DNA of 64,000 bases from Lachnospiraceae bacterium. Lineage in GTDB: Bacteria > Bacillota > Clostridia > Lachnospirales > Lachnospiraceae. The position numbers were made by a program, and so were the translations under genes. This document shows, one piece after another, positions 17,213 through 24,832 of the stretch; position 1 is the stretch's first letter, and the number at the start of each line of letters is the position of its first letter. Location of the stretch: the NCBI GenBank assembly GCA_017622795.1, contig JAGAQI010000104.1, positions 1 to 64,000 on the forward strand, given 5' to 3'. A model generated the notes under the pieces. It worked only from the letters and a program-made list of their open reading frames with translations. It made no database searches and was not told the origin of the DNA.

Positions 17213-17264
17213 AAAATGCCACCCAAGACCCGCTCAGCGCTGACGGTCATTGGGTGGCATTTTA
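17213..17264 (+). terminator. uxuB terminator with 22-base insert hairpin
   Basis: AAAATGCCACCCAA (17213-17226) pairs with 17250-17263. The loop (17227-17248) is itself a hairpin, GACC...TCAGCGCTGA...GGTC. The same 22 bases, with one change and in reverse complement, form the loop of the terminator at 18371-18450. In both cases the loop reads the same way relative to the upstream gene. Confidence 0.88.
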
Positions 17265-17312
17265 ATTTTATAGTACGGGAAATAAGTTTTGTAAAACAAT
17301 TTTCAATTTGAT

Positions 17313-18191
17313 TTACTTAACAACGATAGTTGCCTGGTTTTCATCGACAGTTACTTCGCCTGTGGCAGTATATTCCTGACCGCCTGCAGTGATGGTAATG
17401 CTGCCACCACGGATAATGAGGTTTTCTTCGCTTTCGATACCGTCCTTGGCTGCAGTGATGGTAAGGGTGCCACCACTGATATCACAGGTTTCATTGGTGT
17501 GGATACCGTCTCTGGCTGCGGTGATAATCAGGGTTCCGTTTTCGATGTTTAAATCGTCGGAGGCTTTGATACCGTGGCCTGACTGGGAGGTAACGGTTAA
17601 AGTGCCGCTGCCTTTAATTTCTAAATCGTCTTTCGCATAGATGGCAGCCTCCTCCGTACCTTTGGAGGAAATGGTGTTTGTAGTACCTTTTTCCATAGTA
17701 AGGAATGTTTTATCTGACTGTTCAACAAAAATGGCAGAATCATTATTGCAGGAAATGGATGCATTGGAAAGACGAAGCTTTACACGTTCTGTGGTGGAAA
17801 TGACAATTTTCCCGTTTTCCAGAGTGCCGGTTACAAAGAAATCGCCGCCTGCGGTAATGCGGATAATAGTACCGTCTACGGTAATTCCGGTACCGGATAC
17901 ACGTAGATTTGATAAATCAATGGTGCCTAGATTGGACTTCCATTCTTCTTCCGAGATAGGAGTTGTAACCGGGTCGGAAGTTTCAGTTGGAGCAGGGGCG
18001 TTTTCGGGAGCAGTAGTTGGCACAGGAGTACTTTCAGAAACAGCGGCAGATGTAGGAGCAGGCGCTTCGGTTTCCTGTGGTAATGTGGTAGGCTCAGGAG
18101 TACCTGTGGAACTTTGACCGCATCCTGTCATTACCAGAAGAGAATATATTGTTACTGTAGTCAGTATTTTGCTGATTTTATTTTTAGACAT
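17313..18191 (-). CDS. Lipoprotein with beta-helix carbohydrate-binding domain (Cthe_2159 type)
   Basis: A 292-residue surface lipoprotein: signal peptide with lipobox MTGC, a Thr/Pro/Ala-rich linker (about 30-90), then repeated right-handed beta-helix rungs of the type GTLTITAAKDGIES, ASDDLNIENGTLIITAARDGIHTNE. These match the DUF4353/Cthe_2159 family, whose founding member binds polygalacturonate and cellulose and shows pectate-lyase-like calcium sites. The start at 18191 follows an AGGAGG site; the longer reading frame is not needed. It lies between uxuB and the GH2 gene, converging on uxuB. A role in holding uronate-containing polysaccharides at the cell surface is likely from the context. 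Confidence 0.85.
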   Translation of the reverse strand: MSKNKISKILTTVTIYSLLVMTGCGQSSTGTPEPTTLPQETEAPAPTSAAVSESTPVPTTAPENAPAPTETSDPVTTPISEEEWKSNLGTIDLSNLRVSGTGITVDGTIIRITAGGDFFVTGTLENGKIVISTTERVKLRLSNASISCNNDSAIFVEQSDKTFLTMEKGTTNTISSKGTEEAAIYAKDDLEIKGSGTLTVTSQSGHGIKASDDLNIENGTLIITAARDGIHTNETCDISGGTLTITAAKDGIESEENLIIRGGSITITAGGQEYTATGEVTVDENQATIVVK

Positions 18192-18370
18192 AATAGAATT
18201 TCCTCCTTGCTTCTTAAAACTTAAAGACAGTATATCAGTATTATAGCAGAATGTAAACAAGCACTTAAAGCAGTTTCTTGGCCGGAACGCAGAAAATAAG
18301 TATCAAGAAGTAACTTACCTCAACTTATAAATTTAACAAGCTTTCAGAAATACTTCATTTCAGCATATAT

Positions 18371-18450
18371 GAAACATAAGAAAAAGGATATCGTTCCAAG
18401 ACCGTCAGCGGTGAGCGGGTCAGGAACGATATCCTTTTTTCTTATGTTTC
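18371..18450. terminator. Very long GH2-gene terminator with the shared loop
   Basis: A 27-bp stem joins 18371-18397 and 18423-18450 with one bulged T. The loop at 18400-18421 is the reverse complement of the uxuB terminator loop with one change. On the minus strand the hairpin starts 20 bases after the GH2 stop codon and is followed by a T-rich stretch. Confidence 0.88.
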
Positions 18451-18469
18451 TTTAATGATAAAAAAGAAG

Positions 18470-20725
18470 CTATTTCTGAATTTTGTTAAGTTCTGCGTTA
18501 AGTCCAAGAAGCTGCTCCTTGGTCATCTTTACGCCTGCTGCGCCCATAAGGCCTACCATACGAAGTACGGTGAAGCTTCCCAGCATTGCCATCATGCCGT
18601 CTGCCTGGGCCATCATTTCGGCAGGAGTTCTGTCGCCACCCATCATGCCGCCGGTCATGGAGCCCATCATCTGCATGAAGAAAGCCTTGCCTGCAGGATT
18701 TGTCATAATGTCAGATAACTTATCGTTAAGGGAGAAATAACCTTCCGGTGCGGTAATGTCGAACCAGTTAAGAACGGCACCCTTTTCTACCAGGCGGTAA
18801 GCTTCATTAAACTTGTCTACCCTGTTGATTACGCCGGAGTCCTTGCAGTTACCTGCAACCGCAACTAATTCTGTCTTGCCAACATTTGGCACGTTGAAGT
18901 AGAAGAAATGAACGTCGCTGGTCTGCTTGCCAAGGCTCTTGCCGTTAGCAAAAAGTTCAACCTCAGGTAAGTTGGAGTAAACGGTAACCTTGGTAACATC
19001 TTCTACACGGTCTACGTATCTCTTGCCGCAAAGGTGTACAAAAGGAGCCTCTGCAGGGTCACGGAGCCAAGCCTTGTAAGCGTAGAAGGAATCCTTCTTA
19101 TACTTTCTGTCGAAGGTCATTAAGCCCTTGTGGTTCTGGCCGTTTTCACCGCCTTCATTTCTTGCATCTGCACCGAAGTCGAACATGTTCCAAACGTGGG
19201 TAGCCCACATATATTTTCTGGTAAATAACTGCTTGATTAACTCTTCGTGGTAATATGCCTGATATTCCTCGGTGTAGTCACCCTGCTCCGGATTGGAAGT
19301 GTGCCAGTTGAGAGCTTCACAACCGTATTCGGAACAACCGATTGGCTGGTTTGGATACTTCTCGTGGAATTTATCAAACCAAGGACCATTCATGGAAGTG
19401 TCACCGCCGTACCAGCCGAAGTAGTGGTTGTAGGAAACGGTATCCGGAATGTGAACGTATTCTTCGTCCATATCACACATGGAAACGCATGCCATAGTGG
19501 TAAGTCTGGTCTTGTCCATCTCGTGGCAAAGGTCGTTTAAGATATGATGATTTTCTAACAGGTCAGGATCTGCAGCACCGCCCATGGTGATTTCGTTGGA
19601 TAAGCCCCAAACAACGATGGATGGGTGGTTGTAGTTCTGGGTGATGAGTTCCTTCATCTGGGAGATGGTGTTCTCGCGGCCGCCCGGCATATGGGTGGAG
19701 ATGTAAGGAATTTCTGCCCAGATAACCATACCGTATTCATCACATAAATCATAGAAGTACTGGTCGTGCTGATAGTGGGCAAGACGGATGGTGGTTGCAC
19801 CTACTTCGTAGATGTATTCCATGTCTTCTTTGTGATGTTCTGGAAGCAGTGCATTACCGATGCCCCATCTGTCCTGGTGGCGGGATACACCGCGCAGCGG
19901 ATAGGATTCACCGTTTAAGATGAAGCCTTCTTCCGGATCAATCTTATAGGTACGGCAGCCAAATCTTGCGCTGACAGCGTCGATAACTTCTTCACCGTCT
20001 ACGAGAGAAATTTCTGCAGTGTAAAGGTATGGGTCTTTACGGCCATGCCATAAATGAGCCTTTTCAATATTTAATGTAACTTTGGTTTCTGTTGCATCTA
20101 CGGTAGTTTCTGCAACAAGACATCCGCAAGGTCTCTTTAATTTGTAAACCAACTTCTGGTCTGCCTTAGCGTTAGTAAGGAACGCTTCTACGGTAACTTC
20201 GGCATCTTCACCCTTAACAATAGGAGTAATTGCAAGACCAGGTCCTCCGTAGTAGTCAAGGTCAAAGTGGGAATTGTTTACTGCAAGGATGTTGACGTCA
20301 CGGTACATACCGCCGTAGAAGGTGAAGTCAGCGTTCTGTGGGTAAACAGTGTTGTTTGCTCTGTTATCTACTGCAACAACTACCAGGTTTTCTGCTTCTA
20401 AAACGCTGGTTATGTTAACTCTCCAGGTGGAGTAACCGCCGTCATGATGTCCTAAGTGCTTGCCGTTTACGTAAACATCCGCAGAGGAGTTGGTGCCGCG
20501 GAATTCTAAGTAGTACTGGTCAGCTTCCGGTAAATCAAGCTTGGAAAGCTTCTTTGCGTAGTAACAGACACCGCGGTAATAGTCGGCATCGCCGTCCTGA
20601 CCGTCGATGGCATTCCAGGAATGAGGAATGTTAACGAAATCCCACTTTTCAGGCAGTGTGGTTGGCACTGCATCGGCATTTTTTGTGAATGCCCATTTCG
20701 CATTAAAATTGATAATTTGTCTCAT
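18470..20725 (-). CDS. uidA: GH2 glycosidase, probable beta-glucuronidase
   Basis: A cytoplasmic 751-residue family 2 enzyme: sugar-binding jelly roll (about 1-170), immunoglobulin-like domain (about 170-265), TIM barrel (about 265-560) and a C-terminal extension. The acid/base Glu is in VVWGLSNEIT and the nucleophile Glu in GCSEYGCE. An Asn-x-Lys triplet (NHK, in ENGQNHKGLMTFDRKYKK) follows, which in GUS enzymes contacts the uronate carboxylate. Some GH2 galactosidases have NDK at the same place, so galactosidase activity cannot be excluded. The last 80 residues are Met- and Gly-rich and unusual. It is co-transcribed behind gntR (34-base gap). Context with uxuAB and the symporter favours glucuronide hydrolysis. 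Confidence 0.8.
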   Translation of the reverse strand: MRQIINFNAKWAFTKNADAVPTTLPEKWDFVNIPHSWNAIDGQDGDADYYRGVCYYAKKLSKLDLPEADQYYLEFRGTNSSADVYVNGKHLGHHDGGYSTWRVNITSVLEAENLVVVAVDNRANNTVYPQNADFTFYGGMYRDVNILAVNNSHFDLDYYGGPGLAITPIVKGEDAEVTVEAFLTNAKADQKLVYKLKRPCGCLVAETTVDATETKVTLNIEKAHLWHGRKDPYLYTAEISLVDGEEVIDAVSARFGCRTYKIDPEEGFILNGESYPLRGVSRHQDRWGIGNALLPEHHKEDMEYIYEVGATTIRLAHYQHDQYFYDLCDEYGMVIWAEIPYISTHMPGGRENTISQMKELITQNYNHPSIVVWGLSNEITMGGAADPDLLENHHILNDLCHEMDKTRLTTMACVSMCDMDEEYVHIPDTVSYNHYFGWYGGDTSMNGPWFDKFHEKYPNQPIGCSEYGCEALNWHTSNPEQGDYTEEYQAYYHEELIKQLFTRKYMWATHVWNMFDFGADARNEGGENGQNHKGLMTFDRKYKKDSFYAYKAWLRDPAEAPFVHLCGKRYVDRVEDVTKVTVYSNLPEVELFANGKSLGKQTSDVHFFYFNVPNVGKTELVAVAGNCKDSGVINRVDKFNEAYRLVEKGAVLNWFDITAPEGYFSLNDKLSDIMTNPAGKAFFMQMMGSMTGGMMGGDRTPAEMMAQADGMMAMLGSFTVLRMVGLMGAAGVKMTKEQLLGLNAELNKIQK

Positions 20726-20759
20726 GTGAATCTCCTTTTCTATTTTTTATTTGTAGTTT

Positions 20760-21455
20760 TTATTCGCTTGTGGTGAAATAGTCCGGATAGTCCCGGATAA
20801 CTTTCATGCTGGAGTTAAAACCGTCATACAGGTGATGACTGATATGGTCGTCCAGTGCTTCCAAATCTTTATTTACAATACAGTTCCAGATTTGTTCGTG
20901 CTCGTTATAGAGACGTTGTAACTCGTTTTTGCCGGCCAGATTAATAAATGTACGGAAACGCTCGTACTGGGAATTGACCGCAGCGTAAAACAGAGATATA
21001 TTTTTGCGGCCGGCCAGTTCATACAGTGAATAATGAAATTCATTATCGTACACAATAAAGGTACGGGCCATTTCTTCCAGCGGGATATCGGATTCCAGCA
21101 GTTCCTTTTGTTTTTGCAGAAGCAGGCAGATTTTGTATTCCTGGGATCTGTTAAGGTTCTTAGCGAGTTCACGGAAAATGGATTGTTCCAATGTACATCT
21201 CATATAGAGGATGTCGGAAACCGTGCGCAAATCAATCAGGGAAACAAAAGTGCCGATGTGAGGTTTGATTTCCAGCAAGCCTTCAATTTCCAAAATTTTG
21301 AAAGCGTCCCGGACCGGAGTACGGGAGGTTTGGAAACGGGCGGCGGTTTCAATTTCGCCGATGGAGGTTCCCGGAGGAAGCTCCAAGTGTAGTATTTCAT
21401 TTCTTAATTGGCGGTATACCTGTTGATAGGTGCCTGTATGATTTTTCTTGTCCAT
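20760..21455 (-). CDS. GntR/FadR-family hexuronate regulator
   Basis: A 231-residue regulator. The N-terminal winged helix (YQQVYRQLRNEILHLELPPGTSIGEIETAARFQTSRTPVRDAFKILEIEGL) is of GntR type. The C-terminal all-helical FCD domain has likely metal-ligand positions in DNEFHYSL, EHEQIWN and HISHHL. ATG 21455 is preferred because an AAAGGAG site precedes it. The perfect palindrome CTTGTATACAAG lies 74 bases upstream, and related sites stand before uxuA and the symporter. It is therefore best read as the local repressor of glucuronide and uronate use (UxuR/ExuR role), released by a uronate or aldonate ligand. Confidence 0.92.
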   Translation of the reverse strand: MDKKNHTGTYQQVYRQLRNEILHLELPPGTSIGEIETAARFQTSRTPVRDAFKILEIEGLLEIKPHIGTFVSLIDLRTVSDILYMRCTLEQSIFRELAKNLNRSQEYKICLLLQKQKELLESDIPLEEMARTFIVYDNEFHYSLYELAGRKNISLFYAAVNSQYERFRTFINLAGKNELQRLYNEHEQIWNCIVNKDLEALDDHISHHLYDGFNSSMKVIRDYPDYFTTSE

Positions 21456-21528
21456 GGTTATTCTCCTTTGTGTAATGCGTGGTTCCCACAATATCTATTA
21501 TAAGACGAAATTGGCAAAAGGTCAATAA

Positions 21529-21540
21529 CTTGTATACAAG
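21529..21540. promoter_or_regulatory. Perfect GntR-type palindrome before gntR-GH2
   Basis: CTTGTATACAAG is an exact 12-base palindrome in the divergent region between gntR and the symporter gene. FadR-family regulators bind short palindromes of this kind. Its placement predicts autoregulation. Confidence 0.72.
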
Positions 21541-21657
21541 AATATCAGCGTAAAATGCAAAAAAAGGTCATTTTTTTTGTTAAAATTGCATAAAAGAAAA
21601 AAGTAAATGAAATAAAATGTAGGGAAACCGAACAAAAAATGAAATTTGCGAGAAACT

Positions 21658-21671
21658 ACTTGTATGCAAAC
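21658..21671. promoter_or_regulatory. Variant GntR-type operator before the symporter
   Basis: ACTTGTATGCAAAC matches the palindrome consensus in most positions, lies 25 bases before the start codon and probably blocks transcription of the symporter operon. The rest of 21456-21695 is AT-rich and shows no other feature. Confidence 0.55.
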
Positions 21672-21695
21672 AAAATTCCATAGAAAGGTGGACAA

Positions 21696-23114
21696 ATGGT
21701 TGTGATGGAAAAAAAGAGAAAAAAAGAGGAAAGAGTCTTTGGCTGGAGAGACAAATTGGGATATCTCTTTGGAGATTTCGGAAATGATTTTACTTTTATT
21801 TTATCTTCCAGCTTTCTATTGAAATTTTACACAGATGTTATGGGGGTGTCTGCGGCGGTGGTTGGTGTGGTTATGATGATTGCACGCTTTGCAGATGCTT
21901 TTACGGATGTGGCAATGGGGCGTATTTGTGACAGGGCCGGAGCAACGGCAGCAGGAAAATTTAAGCCCTGGATTCTTAGGATGTGCGGTCCGGTAGCGAT
22001 TGCATCGTTTTTGATTTATCAAAGCGCCTTTGCAGATATGCCGATGTGGTTTAAGATAAGCTGGCTGTTTGTAACTTATATTCTCTGGGGCTCGGTATTT
22101 TACACGTCCATCAATATTCCGTATGGCTCCATGGCGTCTGCAGTATCCGCGGAACCGGGAGACCGGCAGTCCTTATCTACGTATCGAAGCATCGGCGGAA
22201 CCCTGGCGGGTTTGATTATCGGCGCGGGCGTACCGATGTTAGCATATAAATCGGATGCCGCGGGGAATATTGTACTGGACGGCGGAAGCTTTACTTTTAT
22301 TGCAGGAGTATTTTCCGTACTGGCAGTAGGATGTTATGTACTTTGTTATGTATTGACTACAGAACGTGTGAAATTTTCTACGGAGGTTGTGCAGAAGCGG
22401 GAAAATAACAGTGTATTTACCATGTTAAAAAATGCAGTAAATAACCGGGCGCTGATTTCTATTATTGCAGCATCGGTAGTAATGTTGCTGGCGCAGCTCA
22501 CCATGCAGTCCATGGCAAATTATGTGTATCCGAATTTTTACAGGAATGCAACGGCACAATCCGCTTCCACCATTACCATGGTGTTTGCCATGTTTGTTGC
22601 AGCAGGGCTGGCTAAGCCTCTGGCAGGCAGATTTGGTAAGGCAGAAATCAGTGTGGCATCTAATCTGCTGGCTGCAGTAGTATGCTTTGCCGTATTTGTA
22701 ATCCGCCCGGAAAATGTATGGGTTTATGTACTGCTGATGACTTTATGCTGGTTAGGCCTTGGAATGTTTTCTATGGTAAACTGGTCCCTGATTACGGATG
22801 TTATCGATTATTCGGAGCTTAGAAACGGCATCCGGGAGGATGGTTCTGTTTATGCACTTTATTCTTTTGCAAGAAAATTGGGGCAGGCAGCGGCCGCCGG
22901 TGTTTCCGGAGGACTGTTAACCTGGATCGGATACAGTGATGCAACGGCATTTGAACCATCGGTGACTCTCGGCATTTTCAATATTTCGACACTGGTACCT
23001 GCAGCAGGCTTTTTGCTGTTGGCTTTGATTCTTTGGTTCTGGTATCCGCTGCATAAAGCACAGGTAGACAATAATGTGGCGGCACTAAAGAAAAAACGTG
23101 GGGAAGATGTCTGA
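21696..23114 (+). CDS. GPH-family glycoside/hexuronide:cation symporter
   Basis: A 472-residue transporter of the major facilitator superfamily with about 12 membrane helices. The GPH family is recognised by the N-terminal KLGYLFGDFGNDFTFILSSSFLLKFYTDVMG and the loop-2/3 segment DVAMGRICDRAGATAAGKFKPWIL, with YGSMASAVSAEPGDRQSLSTYRSIG after helix 4. Members carry melibiose, xylosides and glucuronides with Na or H. With a glucuronidase and a GntR regulator next door, a glucuronide or aldobiouronate substrate is likely. The start at 21696 follows AAAGGTGG. The esterase gene downstream begins 92 bases after its stop, so the two are probably one transcript. Confidence 0.9.
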   Translation: MVVMEKKRKKEERVFGWRDKLGYLFGDFGNDFTFILSSSFLLKFYTDVMGVSAAVVGVVMMIARFADAFTDVAMGRICDRAGATAAGKFKPWILRMCGPVAIASFLIYQSAFADMPMWFKISWLFVTYILWGSVFYTSINIPYGSMASAVSAEPGDRQSLSTYRSIGGTLAGLIIGAGVPMLAYKSDAAGNIVLDGGSFTFIAGVFSVLAVGCYVLCYVLTTERVKFSTEVVQKRENNSVFTMLKNAVNNRALISIIAASVVMLLAQLTMQSMANYVYPNFYRNATAQSASTITMVFAMFVAAGLAKPLAGRFGKAEISVASNLLAAVVCFAVFVIRPENVWVYVLLMTLCWLGLGMFSMVNWSLITDVIDYSELRNGIREDGSVYALYSFARKLGQAAAAGVSGGLLTWIGYSDATAFEPSVTLGIFNISTLVPAAGFLLLALILWFWYPLHKAQVDNNVAALKKKRGEDV

Positions 23115-23206
23115 TTTTTGCTGTACCAAAATCAGAAAAATGAAGTATGATAAAACAAAGAGCATTACAGAGAGGAGACGGCACATCAACGCGCCGGAGA
23201 AGAAAA

Positions 23207-24727
23207 ATGAGAAAAAACATCCATTGTGCAGCAGTGTTTTCTGATCATTGCGTATTACAAAGAAAAAAAGAAATCAGGGTGTGGGGAACGGCAAGCCACG
23301 GAACAGAAATTGAGGTGGTGTTAAACGGAGCTGCGGCAAAAACCGTAGCCAGGGGCAGTTCCTGGGAGGTGACGTTGCCTGCTATGGAAGCGGGCGGTCC
23401 GTATGTGCTGGAGGTAGTTTCCGAAGGTAAGGTATACCAACACTTTGAGGATGTTATGATTGGAGAAGTATGGTTGGCAGGAGGCCAGTCCAATATGGAA
23501 TATATGCTGAAGCAGGATGCAGACGGTGCCGCTGCCCTGGCACGCATGGCGGATTCGGACGTGCGCTACTATCAGGTACAGCAGGTACCTTTTATAGATG
23601 ATTATTTTTACCGGGTGGAACAGGAAAATCATTGGATGCTTCCTGATGACGAAGAAAAGGACACCTGGTCTGCCGTGGGATTTTATTTTGCAGAGCGTTT
23701 AGCAAAGGAATTGGAGGTTACGGTCGGAATCATCGGTTGTAACTGGGGAGGCACTTCTGCTTCTGCGTGGCAGGATAAGGACAGTATTTTAAGCCATGAG
23801 GATACCAAAATCTACTGGGAAGAATATGAGAAACTGTTAGAAACACAGAATCCGTCAGAATACGAAAAAGAGAGAATCGCTTATTTTGATTATCAGGCAG
23901 ATTGGCAGCCGAGAATGGATGCCTACTACGCAGCAAATCCTACCTCCACCTGGGAAGAAGCGTTGGCAGCAGTAGGTGAGGCAAAATGGCCGGGACCGAT
24001 GGGACCGAAGCACGAGTTCCGGCCGGCAGGATTATATGAATGTATGCTGCAGAGGGTAGTTCCGTATACTCTCGGAGGTGTGATATATTATCAGGGCGAA
24101 AGCGATGACCATCGTCCGGAGGCATATTATAATCTTTTTGGAAGTATGATCAGCGTGTGGCGCAGAGAGTTTAGGGATGCAGAATTACCGTTTCTTTGCG
24201 TGCAACTACCGATTCACCACTACGACGGGGATACGGTTATGGACAAGTGGTGTGCCATTCGGGAAGCCCAGATGCGGCTGCACCGGGAAGGTGTGGTAAC
24301 CGGCATTGCAGTGGCATTAGAGTGTGGTGAATATAACAATATTCACCCGGTACATAAGACAGAGGTGGCACGCAGACTGGCAATTCAGGCATTGTATCAT
24401 GTGTTTGGAATCGGTTCGGAAGAAGAAGTGTATGGTCCGATTTTCCGGACGCTTGCGGTGAACGGTTCCGAACTTCTGGTAAGTTTTTATCATGCGGAAC
24501 ATGGTTTTACGGTAAAGGGAAAAGAAATAAAGAACTTTGAAGTTGCCGGCCCGGACGGGAAGTTTGTACCTGCAAAGGCAGAAGTAAGAGGCAGCTCGGT
24601 AGTACTCAGCAGTGAAACTGTAAGTGTCCCGGTGGCGGCGCGGTATATGTGGATTGATTATGCGGAAGTAACCTTATTCGGCGCAAACGGACTTCCGGTG
24701 GCTCCGTTTATTACTTTACCGCAATAA
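23207..24727 (+). CDS. SIAE-type carbohydrate acetylesterase (SGNH fold)
   Basis: A 506-residue cytoplasmic esterase of the sialate O-acetylesterase-like type. The catalytic Ser is in WLAGGQSNMEYML, the oxyanion Gly/Asn region in GCNWGGTSASAW, a third block in GVIYYQGESDD, and the catalytic Asp/His pair position in NIHPVHKTEVARRLA (Asn replaces the usual Asp before IHP). An N-terminal beta domain (about 1-85) precedes the hydrolase fold. The start at 23207 has a GGAGAAG site; the longer frame upstream is unlikely. Relatives deacetylate sialic acids or acetylxylan fragments. With a GH115 alpha-glucuronidase following, deacetylation of imported glucuronoxylan oligosaccharides is the best reading. 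Confidence 0.85.
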   Translation: MRKNIHCAAVFSDHCVLQRKKEIRVWGTASHGTEIEVVLNGAAAKTVARGSSWEVTLPAMEAGGPYVLEVVSEGKVYQHFEDVMIGEVWLAGGQSNMEYMLKQDADGAAALARMADSDVRYYQVQQVPFIDDYFYRVEQENHWMLPDDEEKDTWSAVGFYFAERLAKELEVTVGIIGCNWGGTSASAWQDKDSILSHEDTKIYWEEYEKLLETQNPSEYEKERIAYFDYQADWQPRMDAYYAANPTSTWEEALAAVGEAKWPGPMGPKHEFRPAGLYECMLQRVVPYTLGGVIYYQGESDDHRPEAYYNLFGSMISVWRREFRDAELPFLCVQLPIHHYDGDTVMDKWCAIREAQMRLHREGVVTGIAVALECGEYNNIHPVHKTEVARRLAIQALYHVFGIGSEEEVYGPIFRTLAVNGSELLVSFYHAEHGFTVKGKEIKNFEVAGPDGKFVPAKAEVRGSSVVLSSETVSVPVAARYMWIDYAEVTLFGANGLPVAPFITLPQ

Positions 24728-24753
24728 TTGGGCAGAAAAAGAAAATAAATGAC

Positions 24754-24783
24754 GTGAAAGAATATCGCCTCAGTTGGTATAAT
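24754..24783 (+). promoter_or_regulatory. Possible promoter of the GH115 gene
   Basis: A TATAAT -10 at 24778-24783 is preceded by GTGAAA at 24754-24759 with 18-base spacing. The -35 is weak. This would give the large enzyme its own transcript. Confidence 0.4.
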
Positions 24784-24832
24784 GGTGCAGAACGGAAAAT
24801 AAATCATTATAACTATAGGAGGGGGTAATATA

